A DNA stretch of 36,301 bases from assembly GCA_031412915.1 (NCBI GenBank), contig JANODX010000184.1, forward strand, positions 1-36,301, read 5' to 3'. The position numbers and the translations under genes are program-made. Positions within the stretch are counted from its first letter, which is position 1; each line of letters begins with the position of its first letter. Below are positions 24,262 to 31,618 of this stretch, in pieces. The DNA comes from JAGNNV01 sp031412915. GTDB lineage: Bacteria > Acidobacteriota > Vicinamibacteria > Fen-336 > JAGNNV01. Under the pieces are notes generated by a model. It ran no database searches, was not told the DNA's origin, and saw nothing but the letters and a program-made list of their open reading frames with translations.

Positions 24262-25937
24262 CGCCGCCAGAAGGTTTCGAGGATCTCCGCCTTCATGGCG
24301 TCCCATGGTTTGCCGAGAACCTTGCGGAAGCCGCCGTCCATGGAGCCCGTCTCCCGCATGGCCAGCAGGAGATCGTTGACCGCGAATTGCCCGCGGGAGC
24401 GTACGAGTTGCTCGGACATGACCAGCGAGAGCATGTAGAAGGACATCACATCCGACCGCCGCGCCGTCGCCAGTTGCTTCAGGTCGGAAGCGCTCAGGAT
24501 GTCCCCGAAGCGCAAGCCCTCCATGTATTGAGCGAGCCCCTCATTGAGATCCTTCGGAATCAGGCCGCCGGACATGTCGTCGACGAAAGCGTGGGAGAGT
24601 TCGTGGACGAGGGTGTCCTCCATCTCGCGGGGGAGAGACCTTGGCAGGCCGCGAATGGGAATCTGGATTCTTCCGTCATGGGACGAATACTGTCCTCCCG
24701 ACCAACGCGGCGCCCCGGTCTTTGTGTAGTAGTCCTCGCCGGAGTGCAGAACCACCGGGATCTTCGTCCTCGGCTCGTGGTTGTAGATTCCGGCCAGCCG
24801 AACGTAGGCCCGGTCCAGAACGAAGAGCACGTCGCGGGCTACTCCTTGCTGGGTTTCGCCATCGAAGCGGACGTTGAAGCGGTTGGATTGAAATAGATCC
24901 TTGCCCGCCTCCGCGTTGGCCCGGCCCTTGAGTTGAGCCTTGAGGGCCAGCGCCTCCTGACACGTGCCGATGAGTGTCCCCGGTACTGGTCCGGTGGAAC
25001 AGATCTCGAACACCGGCCGGTCCAGAACGGAAAGCGCTTCGGGAGTGCGGTCCAGCCTGGAGAGGGCCACGGCGAGCGAATAGGAAACACCCATGCTCGG
25101 CAGGGACGAGAGCGCTTCGTATTTCCGACTGGAGGCCTCGGTCCCTGCCCAATCGTTGAGACCGAGGCGCAGGGCGGTTTCGAATTCGTAGATTCTCGGT
25201 TCTTGCGGGTTCAGGGCCTTCAGTTGTTTGAGGGCCGAGGACGCCTCCGTGAATCGTCGCCCCGAGATCGCGTCATGGGACTTCCTGAAGTAGCCCTCCA
25301 TCAACGCGGCCTTTATCGACGACGGACTTCCCGTCTGTTGATAGAGCGCTTCGACTTTGCTGAGGTCCGGGTCCGAGGGTTGCGCCGCCGGATCCATGAG
25401 CAATTTCGAGAACGCCTCCAGGAAACGCCAATCCTCATCGCTCAACTCACTTCCGCCCTGGAGATCGACGGGAGGGACCGGGATGAGCGTCCTCTGATCC
25501 GGATCGGCGACCGTGGGCTGGATCGGCACCGGTGGGGCGATCGGCGTCCGGGCGGTCGTGACCGTTCTCGTCTCTCGGGCGGCATTCGTCTCGTCCGTCC
25601 CCGGTCGGTTGAGCCCAAAGAGGATCAGGGTCGAGGCCGCGACCGTAGCCACGCCGATTCTGGCCAGGGCGCGGCGGGGGGAAACCGCCTCCCCTCGGGC
25701 TCGGGGGGCGCTGGGCTCGGCCGCGGTCGATTCTGCCGCCCTTCCGCCCGGCTTCCGTGGCGGAGGCGGCCTCAGCAAAGGTGGCGGGGAGGCTCGCTGG
25801 GGTCGGGGTGGCCGCGTTTCCCCGGCTGCGAACCCTTCGTCCGCCTTCGTCCGCACCTTGGCCACGATCGCGCCGCAGGAAGGGCATACGCCGGCCCGGG
25901 CCTCGGTTGGCTGGCCACACTTCGGACAGGCGTCCAT
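24252..25937 (-). CDS. Membrane-anchored gluzincin-type metallopeptidase with N-terminal zinc ribbon
   Basis: A 561-aa protein. Residues 4-21 form a zinc ribbon (CPKC...CPSC). A Pro/Arg-rich linker leads to a single transmembrane helix (about 92-109), then an Ala/Pro segment and a helical TPR-like region (about 180-320). The C-terminal domain is a gluzincin protease: H445-E-L-S-H449 in VHELSHAFVDD, with the third ligand E466 in NEGLAQYMEGL. This resembles peptidase-MA-like domains of membrane-anchored proteases. The ribbon would face the cytoplasm and the protease the periplasm. The substrate is unknown. A TAATCT box lies 7 nt before ATG 25937. The gene is divergent from the GHMP kinase. Confidence 0.82.
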   Translation of the reverse strand: MDACPKCGQPTEARAGVCPSCGAIVAKVRTKADEGFAAGETRPPRPQRASPPPLLRPPPPRKPGGRAAESTAAEPSAPRARGEAVSPRRALARIGVATVAASTLILFGLNRPGTDETNAARETRTVTTARTPIAPPVPIQPTVADPDQRTLIPVPPVDLQGGSELSDEDWRFLEAFSKLLMDPAAQPSDPDLSKVEALYQQTGSPSSIKAALMEGYFRKSHDAISGRRFTEASSALKQLKALNPQEPRIYEFETALRLGLNDWAGTEASSRKYEALSSLPSMGVSYSLAVALSRLDRTPEALSVLDRPVFEICSTGPVPGTLIGTCQEALALKAQLKGRANAEAGKDLFQSNRFNVRFDGETQQGVARDVLFVLDRAYVRLAGIYNHEPRTKIPVVLHSGEDYYTKTGAPRWSGGQYSSHDGRIQIPIRGLPRSLPREMEDTLVHELSHAFVDDMSGGLIPKDLNEGLAQYMEGLRFGDILSASDLKQLATARRSDVMSFYMLSLVMSEQLVRSRGQFAVNDLLLAMRETGSMDGGFRKVLGKPWDAMKAEILETFWRRYS

Positions 25938-25944
25938 GGAAACG

Positions 25945-25950
25945 AGATTA
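25945..25950 (-). promoter_or_regulatory. Candidate -10 box of the metallopeptidase gene
   Basis: TAATCT on the minus strand lies exactly 7 nt upstream of ATG 25937 and there is no Shine-Dalgarno sequence, as expected for a leaderless transcript. No convincing -35 was found. Confidence 0.3.
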
Positions 25951-26020
25951 CATGCAGGCCCGGGCTCGCCCCTTAGGCTCGATGTGGGCCAACTCGCATC
26001 CGGGTTAGGATCGCCGGCCC

Positions 26021-27022
26021 ATGAAGCGTTGTGCAGCGAGCGCTCCGGCGCGGGTGGACATCGCCGGCGGCACCCTGGACATCTGGCCTCTCCATCTCTG
26101 GCACGAGGGCGCTCGAACCGTGAACGCCGCGGTCACCTTGCGCGCGTCCACGAGGGTCACGCCCATCGATCGGAGGATGGAGATCGTGTCCATCGATACC
26201 GGAGTGAGTGCTACGGGCCGCGACGTGGCTTCGATCGAGGAGCACGATCACACCCGGCTGGTGGTTCAGATTCTGAAAGCCCTGGGGGTCGAGACCGGTC
26301 TTCGAATCGAGACCACCTCCCGGGTGCCCGCCGGTTCCGGCCTGGGCGGATCATCGACTCTCGCCGTCACCATCGCCGCGGCGGTGGCCGGGTCCATCTC
26401 GAGGGAGCTGTCGCGGCGGGACCTTCGGCATCTGGTGCGCGATGCGGAAGCCCAGGTGATCCGCGTGCCCACGGGAATCCAGGACTACGAGGCGGCGATC
26501 CACGGGGGGGTTCTCGACGTGGCCTTGAACCCGGGCGAGATCGAGACGAAGCGCCTGGTCGAAGACGAGACATTCGTGGAAGACCGGATTCTTCTCGTCG
26601 ATGCGGGGGTCACCCGCTTCTCGGGGCTCAACAACTGGGAGATGTTCAAGGCCCAGGTGGACGGGACCGGCAACGTTCGGAGTTTGTTCGCCGAGATCGT
26701 GCGGGCGGCTGGCGACGCTCGCACCGCCATCGTCCAGGAGGATGAAGAGGGCCTCATCCGGGCGGTCGCGCGCGAGTGGAACGCGCGCCGGTCGCTGGCC
26801 AAAGGAGTCACCACTCCGGAGATCGACGCCATCGTCGATGCCGCAGGGGCGCGCGGCGGCGCGGCCAAAGGATGCGGCGCGGGCGGGGGAGGGATCGTCC
26901 TGGTGTTGGTCAAGCCGCGGGAGCGTGGGGCGCTGGTGAAGGATCTCGACCGAAAGGGCTTCCGGGTTCTGGAGGCGAAGGTCGACCGGGTAGGCCTGAA
27001 AGTCGAAGAAGAAACTGTATAA
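26021..27022 (+). CDS. GHMP-superfamily small-molecule kinase
   Basis: A 333-aa kinase with all three GHMP motifs: PARVDIAGGTLDI near the N-terminus (substrate side), the ATP loop PAGSGLGGSSTLAV (about residues 106-119) and the C-terminal AKGCGAGGGGIVLV. The layout resembles the heptose-7-phosphate kinase/predicted galactokinase group, but the substrate cannot be decided. A TAGGAT sequence lies 9 nt before ATG 26021 and may be a -10 box; the AGGA inside it could alternatively serve as a distant ribosome-binding site. The TAA stop is embedded in a TATAAT box that probably drives efp. Confidence 0.85.
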   Translation: MKRCAASAPARVDIAGGTLDIWPLHLWHEGARTVNAAVTLRASTRVTPIDRRMEIVSIDTGVSATGRDVASIEEHDHTRLVVQILKALGVETGLRIETTSRVPAGSGLGGSSTLAVTIAAAVAGSISRELSRRDLRHLVRDAEAQVIRVPTGIQDYEAAIHGGVLDVALNPGEIETKRLVEDETFVEDRILLVDAGVTRFSGLNNWEMFKAQVDGTGNVRSLFAEIVRAAGDARTAIVQEDEEGLIRAVAREWNARRSLAKGVTTPEIDAIVDAAGARGGAAKGCGAGGGGIVLVLVKPRERGALVKDLDRKGFRVLEAKVDRVGLKVEEETV

Positions 27023-27023
27023 T
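26996..27023 (+). promoter_or_regulatory. Promoter for efp at the end of the GHMP kinase gene
   Basis: A perfect -10 TATAAT (27018-27023) overlaps the GHMP kinase stop codon, with CTGAAA (26996-27001) 16 nt upstream as a fair -35. It would give efp a leader of about 145 nt. Confidence 0.55.
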
Positions 27024-27048
27024 CCACGGCTCGCGCCCGCGCGACGCG

Positions 27049-27112
27049 TCAAGGGTTCCGCCTTGAAGCTTTCCCTTCCCAGGGGTTGAGCGCCGCTGGA
27101 CCCTGATGGTCC
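27049..27112 (+). other. Two short hairpins in the efp leader
   Basis: TCAAGG/CCTTGA (27049-27054 and 27061-27066) with a 6-nt loop, and GGACC/GGTCC (27098-27102 and 27108-27112) with a 5-nt loop, lie between the TATAAT promoter and the efp ribosome-binding site. They do not match a riboswitch class I recognise. Confidence 0.35.
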
Positions 27113-27160
27113 GAGTCGATGCCGAGCCGTCGTCTCATGAGGACGCGAGACACTCAAGCT

Positions 27161-27167
27161 GGAGGAG
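27161..27167 (+). promoter_or_regulatory. Strong ribosome-binding site of efp, fixing an ATT start
   Basis: GGAGGAG ends 6 nt before ATT 27174. No ATG, GTG or TTG exists in this frame between the TGA at 27138 and the ATG at 27210, so this site points to ATT as the initiation codon. Confidence 0.65.
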
Positions 27168-27173
27168 AAGACA

Positions 27174-27740
27174 ATTTCCACGATCGCGGCGACCCAACTG
27201 AAGCGGGGCATGGTCATCATGTTCGAGAAGAACCTGTCCCGGGTCGTGGAGACGATCCACAAGACGCCCGGCAACCTTCGCGGGTTCGTCCAGGCCAAAC
27301 TTCGGGACCTGAAGACCGGCGCCATCTTCGAACATCGCTTCCGGTCGGTCGACATGGCGGAGCGCGCGTATCTCGAGGACACCGAGATGGAATATCTCTA
27401 CTCCGAGGGCGACCTGCATCACTTCATGAACAACGAGACCTTCGAGCAGATGGGCCTGTCCGATGAGATCCTGGGCGATGCGGTCAGCTACCTGAAGCCG
27501 AACCTGAAGCTGAAGATCGAGATGTACGAAGGCACTCCGGTGGGCATCGAGATGCCCATGATCGTGGAACTGAAGGTGGTGGAAACCGAGCCTTCGATCA
27601 AGGGCGCCTCGGTTTCGAATCAGAGCAAGCCGGCCAAGATGGAGACCGGTCTCATGGTCAACGTTCCTCCCTTCATCTCCGAGGGCGACGTGATCCGGAT
27701 CGACACCACGGAAGGCAAGTACATCGAGCGCGCGAAGTAG
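27174..27740 (+). CDS. efp: Elongation factor P, apparent ATT start codon
   Basis: EF-P relieves ribosome stalling at polyproline stretches. From ATT 27174 the protein is 188 aa, the usual EF-P length, and begins STIAATQLKRGMVIM, which matches the conserved N-terminus of domain I. From the first in-frame ATG (27210) it would lack 12 conserved residues. The GGAGGAG ribosome-binding site fits only the ATT. Domain I (to about 65), the OB-fold domain II (GTPVGIEMPMIVELKVVETEP) and domain III (GLMVNVPPFISEGDVIRIDTTEGKYIER) are complete. The tip loop reads TPGNLRGF: position 34 is Asn, not the Lys or Arg modified in the well-studied systems, with R36 nearby. thymidine kinase follows 44 nt downstream. 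Confidence 0.93.
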   Translation: MSTIAATQLKRGMVIMFEKNLSRVVETIHKTPGNLRGFVQAKLRDLKTGAIFEHRFRSVDMAERAYLEDTEMEYLYSEGDLHHFMNNETFEQMGLSDEILGDAVSYLKPNLKLKIEMYEGTPVGIEMPMIVELKVVETEPSIKGASVSNQSKPAKMETGLMVNVPPFISEGDVIRIDTTEGKYIERAK

Positions 27741-27784
27741 CGCCCCCCCCGGGTCTTTCCCAAGTCGAGGTTTTCAAGGAACGC

Positions 27785-28357
27785 ATGGCCCCCCCGAGAT
27801 TCAGGCCCGAGTCTGGTTCGATCGAAGTGATCGTGGGCAGCATGTTCAGCGGGAAGAGCGAGGAACTCATCCGCCGTCTGCGGCGCGCGCAGATCGCCAA
27901 GCAGAAGGTCCAGGTCTTCAAGCCCAAGATCGACGATCGTTACGCGGCCGACCACGTGGTCTCGCACTCCGAGATGAGGATCAAGTCGGAGATCGTCGCG
28001 CACGCGTCGGAGATTCTGGGCGGACTGAAGGCGGACACGGAAGTCGTGGGCATCGACGAGGGTCAGTTCTTCGACGGGAGCCTCGCCGAGGTCGTCCAGG
28101 TCCTGGCCGACCGGGGCGTTCGCGTGATCGTGGCCGGCCTCGATCAGGACTACCTGGGACGGCCGTTCGAGCCCATGCCTCAGTTGATGGCCACCGCGGA
28201 GTACGTCGACAAGATGCTCGCCATCTGCATGCAGTGCGGCGCGCCCGCCAACCGAACCCAGCGCCTGGTCCAATCGAGCGACCGCGTGGTGGTGGGGGGC
28301 GCCCACGCTTACGAAGCGCGCTGCCGACGTTGTTTTTCGAAGGACATCTCTCAGTAG
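27785..28357 (+). CDS. tdk: Thymidine kinase
   Basis: A 190-aa type II thymidine kinase for pyrimidine deoxynucleoside salvage (thymidine + ATP to dTMP). Walker A is GSMFSGKSEE (residues 18-27), the Walker-B-like segment is VVGIDEGQFF, and YLGRPFEPMP and the lasso region follow. Four cysteines (CMQC and CRRC) form the structural zinc site. ATG 27785 has AAGGA a few bases upstream. With deoC, hpt and the NCS1 permease it adds to a nucleoside-salvage theme in this region. Confidence 0.94.
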   Translation: MAPPRFRPESGSIEVIVGSMFSGKSEELIRRLRRAQIAKQKVQVFKPKIDDRYAADHVVSHSEMRIKSEIVAHASEILGGLKADTEVVGIDEGQFFDGSLAEVVQVLADRGVRVIVAGLDQDYLGRPFEPMPQLMATAEYVDKMLAICMQCGAPANRTQRLVQSSDRVVVGGAHAYEARCRRCFSKDISQ

Positions 28358-28393
28358 CGTCGTTTCGGCCAGGTATTCGAATCGAAAGGTCAA

Positions 28394-29476
28394 GTGCCAG
28401 AACCTTCGCATGCGCCCGCGACCGAGACCCTCGAGCTTGACGCCGAGGGACGAGAAGGGCTGATCCTCGACACCGCCCTTCCCGTGCTCGCGGCCTGGGC
28501 GAAAATGATCCGGGTCGTGGGTTTCCGGCCCTCGATGGGGGTCTCCGGACTCTCCGCCCGTGACGTGGCCCGGCTGCGGACCCTGGGTCTCGCCGCGGCT
28601 GCGAAAGCCACCGGTCTGTTCGAGGGAGCCAACGATTTTCGTCTGGGCTTCCCCGCGGACGGGAACATCGGAGCAGACGCGTCCCTGGGCATCGAAGCGG
28701 ATCTGGGAGGGCACCCCCTGGCTCCGGTGGTTTCGGACCTCGCCATAGCGTCTTTCGGCCTGCCTCCGGGAAAGAGCCTCACTCACCGCCTGCGAGGTTT
28801 CACCCACCTTCGGGGCGCCTCGTCGCAGGGGTACGGGGCTCGAGTCCTCGCTGCTCTCGGCCGCGAGTGCGGGCTCGACCTCGCGATCACATTCGAAGCC
28901 CTGGGTTTCGAACCCCAGGGTCTCGGCAGCATCGCGCTTCTGGCCGCGCGTCACCCAGCACCCCCGCCCTCCGTCGCGGACTGGACAGACCGGGGTGAGT
29001 TCCGGGCCGTTCATGTCACGCTTGGGGGCGTTCGGCCCAGGGTCGGGCAGTTCGATCGACTCGAAGCGGCCCTCCGCGAGGCGCTGTGGGAATCGCGGAG
29101 GGTCGAACCCAGGGTCACGCGGCTGGTGACGCCGGGCGTCGACCTGGGCGCGTTCCTTCAGGTCGATGTCGAGTTCGAAAGGGGCGGGGCCGCGTTCGTG
29201 GATGTGGTGAGTCGGTCCTCAGCGCCCCTTCCCCTGGCCCGGCGCACCGTCCGGCGAGTCCTGAAGTTCTGGGACTCGGGGGCCACCTGCGACGCCGTGA
29301 CCGGCCTCCTGGTCTTCGCCTGCGCCCTGGCCGCCCGCGCCGAATTTGCCCTGACCCTCGTTCCCTCGGACGAGCTCTCCGAAGCCTGCTCCTTGTGGCG
29401 GGACATCGGCGCGCGCCTCGAAAAGGTCGAGGCCAGAGGCCTCGTGGTCCTGAAGACGCCGGGTCCGAGGAACTAG
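28394..29476 (+). CDS. Divergent RNA 3'-phosphate cyclase (RtcA)-fold protein lacking the catalytic histidine
   Basis: A 360-aa protein whose pattern follows the RtcA/Rcl1 fold from end to end. LELDAEGREGLILDTALPVLAAW matches the N-terminal IDG..GEGGGQILRTAL..SA region, and VSGLSARDVARLRTLGLAAAAKATG matches the QH..AV.AL helix. GFEPQGLGS (171-179) matches GYYPRGGG, and SGATCDAVTGLLVFACALA (295-313) matches the AVDEHLADQLLPYLALA helix. Where RtcA has T-x-H-x-x-T-N with the nucleophilic His, this protein reads LSEACSLW (328-335), with no His. The GGGQ loop is also changed. It is therefore probably not an active AMP-dependent cyclase; an RNA-binding or structural role like that of Rcl1 is possible. 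GTG start with AAAGG upstream. Family assignment is from motif pattern only. Confidence 0.6.
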   Translation: MPEPSHAPATETLELDAEGREGLILDTALPVLAAWAKMIRVVGFRPSMGVSGLSARDVARLRTLGLAAAAKATGLFEGANDFRLGFPADGNIGADASLGIEADLGGHPLAPVVSDLAIASFGLPPGKSLTHRLRGFTHLRGASSQGYGARVLAALGRECGLDLAITFEALGFEPQGLGSIALLAARHPAPPPSVADWTDRGEFRAVHVTLGGVRPRVGQFDRLEAALREALWESRRVEPRVTRLVTPGVDLGAFLQVDVEFERGGAAFVDVVSRSSAPLPLARRTVRRVLKFWDSGATCDAVTGLLVFACALAARAEFALTLVPSDELSEACSLWRDIGARLEKVEARGLVVLKTPGPRN

Positions 29477-30738
29477 GAGGTCTCGAAAAGGACCTCGCCG
29501 TCGCCGCTGATGAAGAGCGACGGCTCGTGGGTGGTGGGGGAAAGACCCATCTCCGCCTCGAGGTTTCCTGACCAGGCAATCACGCTCGAGAGCGGCCCCT
29601 GGAAGGGCTCATCACTGTGGATCCTCGCACAGGAGGGGAGACCCGTCCAGGTCAGGGCGGCGAAGCCGCGGCCATCCATTTCGAGAACGCCCCCTTCCAT
29701 GGCCCCCACCTTGACGTACCGCGGTTGAAGGGCGTCCTCGCAGACCAGGATTCGGTCGGGAGACACCCACAGCTTCCGTCCGGGATCGCACAGAAGAAGA
29801 CCGATCCCTGAGCCCGCCGCGGCCAGCAGGAGCGAGCCGGAGCCGGTGGCGATCACGAGCCTTTCGCCCGCGTTGCCCTTCGCTTCTTTCACCCAGAAAG
29901 TGATATGCCCTTCCGATGACACCAACGCGCCGCGCTTGAAGAAGATGCGGCCGTCGAAGGGCACCTGGATCAGATCCCTTCGCTTGAGGGTCATCCTCGG
30001 AGTGGCCAAGGGAGTCGGGGGCCCGAGGAAAAGCTCCTCTTCCTCCGCTCCCAGCCGAAGCACCTCGGGACGCAGCGCCACCGGACCGTAGTGAAACGGC
30101 CCGAGATCCTGGGTCTGGATCTCGGCGCCCGGCACCTGCACCAGCTTCGTCGCGCCAAACAACACCTCGTCGTCTTCCTCGTCGCCGTGGAAATCGTTGT
30201 CAAGGTGTACAGGGATGGGCCTCGTCGTGGGCTCGAGGGCCGCGGGTTCCGGACGAGGAATTTCCGAGGTCGTCGGTCCGTGCTGACGGAAGGCGCCGCT
30301 GTTGTCGGACGCGGATCGAGCGAGACGGTACTGATAGATGGCCTCGCGGGTCCGTCCGTGACGCTCGTAGGTGGCCGCCAGGTAGAAATGGACGCGCGGC
30401 CGGTCGCTGGAGAGGGGCAGGGCCTGGGTGAAGGCCAGCTCCGCCTCACGGAATCGATTCAGTTTGAAATTGATCAGGCCGAGGTTGAAAAGAATGGCGG
30501 GGTCCTTGGGGGCGCTCGCGGACAGCTTCCCGAACACTTCCTCCGCGCGCTCCAGACGACCCTGCTTGAAGTACAGGATGCCCAGGAGGCTCAGCACCGT
30601 CACATCCCGGGGTTTCAGCAGGTACGCTTCGGCCAGGTCCTGTTCCGCAAGGTCCGCTTTCCCCTCCGCCAGAAATGCGCGGGCTCGCTGAACGTGGGTT
30701 TCGAAGAGACCGGTGGAGAGAGGTGAAACGGCCGGCAT
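29473..30738 (-). CDS. TPR protein with C-terminal AIM24-like domain
   Basis: A 421-aa protein. Residues ~10-140 contain three to four TPR repeats (AEQDLAEAYLLKPRDVTVLSLLG, AEEVFGKLSASAPKDPAILFNLG, AELAFTQALPLSSDRPRVHFYLA). A Pro- and acid-rich linker (~145-200) follows. The C-terminal half is beta-rich, with FKRGALVSSEG, LLLCDPGRKLWVSPDRILVCEDALQPRYVKV and SVIAWSGNLEAEM, which resemble AIM24/TIGR00266-type domains. Function of that family in bacteria is unknown. ATG 30738 has AAAGGAG 7 nt upstream; the open frame extends to 31149, but that region belongs to the transglycosylase. It is the last gene of the recX-alaS run, 19 nt after the transglycosylase gene. Confidence 0.75.
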   Translation of the reverse strand: MPAVSPLSTGLFETHVQRARAFLAEGKADLAEQDLAEAYLLKPRDVTVLSLLGILYFKQGRLERAEEVFGKLSASAPKDPAILFNLGLINFKLNRFREAELAFTQALPLSSDRPRVHFYLAATYERHGRTREAIYQYRLARSASDNSGAFRQHGPTTSEIPRPEPAALEPTTRPIPVHLDNDFHGDEEDDEVLFGATKLVQVPGAEIQTQDLGPFHYGPVALRPEVLRLGAEEEELFLGPPTPLATPRMTLKRRDLIQVPFDGRIFFKRGALVSSEGHITFWVKEAKGNAGERLVIATGSGSLLLAAAGSGIGLLLCDPGRKLWVSPDRILVCEDALQPRYVKVGAMEGGVLEMDGRGFAALTWTGLPSCARIHSDEPFQGPLSSVIAWSGNLEAEMGLSPTTHEPSLFISGDGEVLFETS

Positions 30739-30757
30739 GTCTATTCTCCTTTCCCGA

Positions 30758-31618
30758 TCAGGGCAGACCGCGAATGGTCCGGAAGGCAGATCCGTCCTGG
30801 GGGGGCGAATCTGCGAAGTGGGTCGAGCCCGAGAGGTCCACCCATCGATAGTACTGGCGGGGAGGAACCCGGATGAGGGCCCGGCCCGGCGGCGGGGGTG
30901 GGGTTCCGGTCGAACGCGCGTTCCGGGGTTGAAGGGAAGGGGGAAGAGAACCGGAAAAGCCAAGCTCGGCGGTTCCGGAGCCGGGCTTGCGCGACTCCCC
31001 GGCCCGCATGATGACGGGGGCCGAGCCGAGAGCGCTCCGGATCCGGAGCACGTAGTTTCGGGTCTCTCGATAGGGCGGAACGCCGCCATAGCGCAGGACC
31101 GCGTTCTCGCCCGCGTTGTAACCCGCGGCCGCGAGTTCGACGTTCCCACGAAACAAACCGAGCAGGTATTTGAGGTATTCCGTTCCGCCCATGATTGCCT
31201 CGGCGGGGTCGAACGGATTCGACACCCCGAAACGTCGAGCCGTTGCGGGCATGAGCTGCATGAGCCCGCGCGCGCCCTTGGACGAGACGGCGTATTCGTC
31301 GAAAGCCGACTCCACGCTGATGATGGCCCGAATCAAGTCGGGACTCACATCGAATTTCGACGCCGCGTCTTCGATGTAAGGGTCGAACTCGGGCCGGGCT
31401 CGCGACCTGAACCCTCGCGAGTGAATGAGCACGCCCTTGGCCGAGAAGCGCAACCGGAACTCGCTGGTTTCCGGCGAGTCGGTGGCTTCGAGGACGCCGT
31501 CGGCATTCCGGCGCAAATAGACCTGGGCCGAAGTGTGGGAGACAGAGACGAGTTCGAGACCGGCCAGGATGGCCAGAGTGAATGAGGCGGCTTTCATGCG
31601 CGGTTTTCTGTGGGTCAT
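30758..31618 (-). CDS. Lytic transglycosylase (SLT domain) with flanking DUF4124-like segments
   Basis: A 286-aa exported murein transglycosylase that cleaves the MurNAc-GlcNAc bond. A signal peptide (residues 1 to about 31, ending HTSA before Q32) is followed by an SLT domain: IISVESAF with catalytic E103, SKGARGLMQLMPATA, and AAGYNAGENAVLRYGGVPPYRETRNYV. A short segment before the domain (VYLRRNADGVLEATDSP) and the C-terminus (YYRWVDLSGSTHFADSPP) both look like DUF4124 motifs, with a Pro-rich linker before the latter. ATG 31618 overlaps the alaS stop (ATGA), giving translational coupling; an internal ATG at 31597 is an alternative. Confidence 0.88.
   Translation of the reverse strand: MTHRKPRMKAASFTLAILAGLELVSVSHTSAQVYLRRNADGVLEATDSPETSEFRLRFSAKGVLIHSRGFRSRARPEFDPYIEDAASKFDVSPDLIRAIISVESAFDEYAVSSKGARGLMQLMPATARRFGVSNPFDPAEAIMGGTEYLKYLLGLFRGNVELAAAGYNAGENAVLRYGGVPPYRETRNYVLRIRSALGSAPVIMRAGESRKPGSGTAELGFSGSLPPSLQPRNARSTGTPPPPPGRALIRVPPRQYYRWVDLSGSTHFADSPPQDGSAFRTIRGLP

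Noticed and set aside
27119..27466. ATG at 27137 as an alternative efp start
   Set aside because: It is in a different frame from EF-P; using it would need a frameshift.
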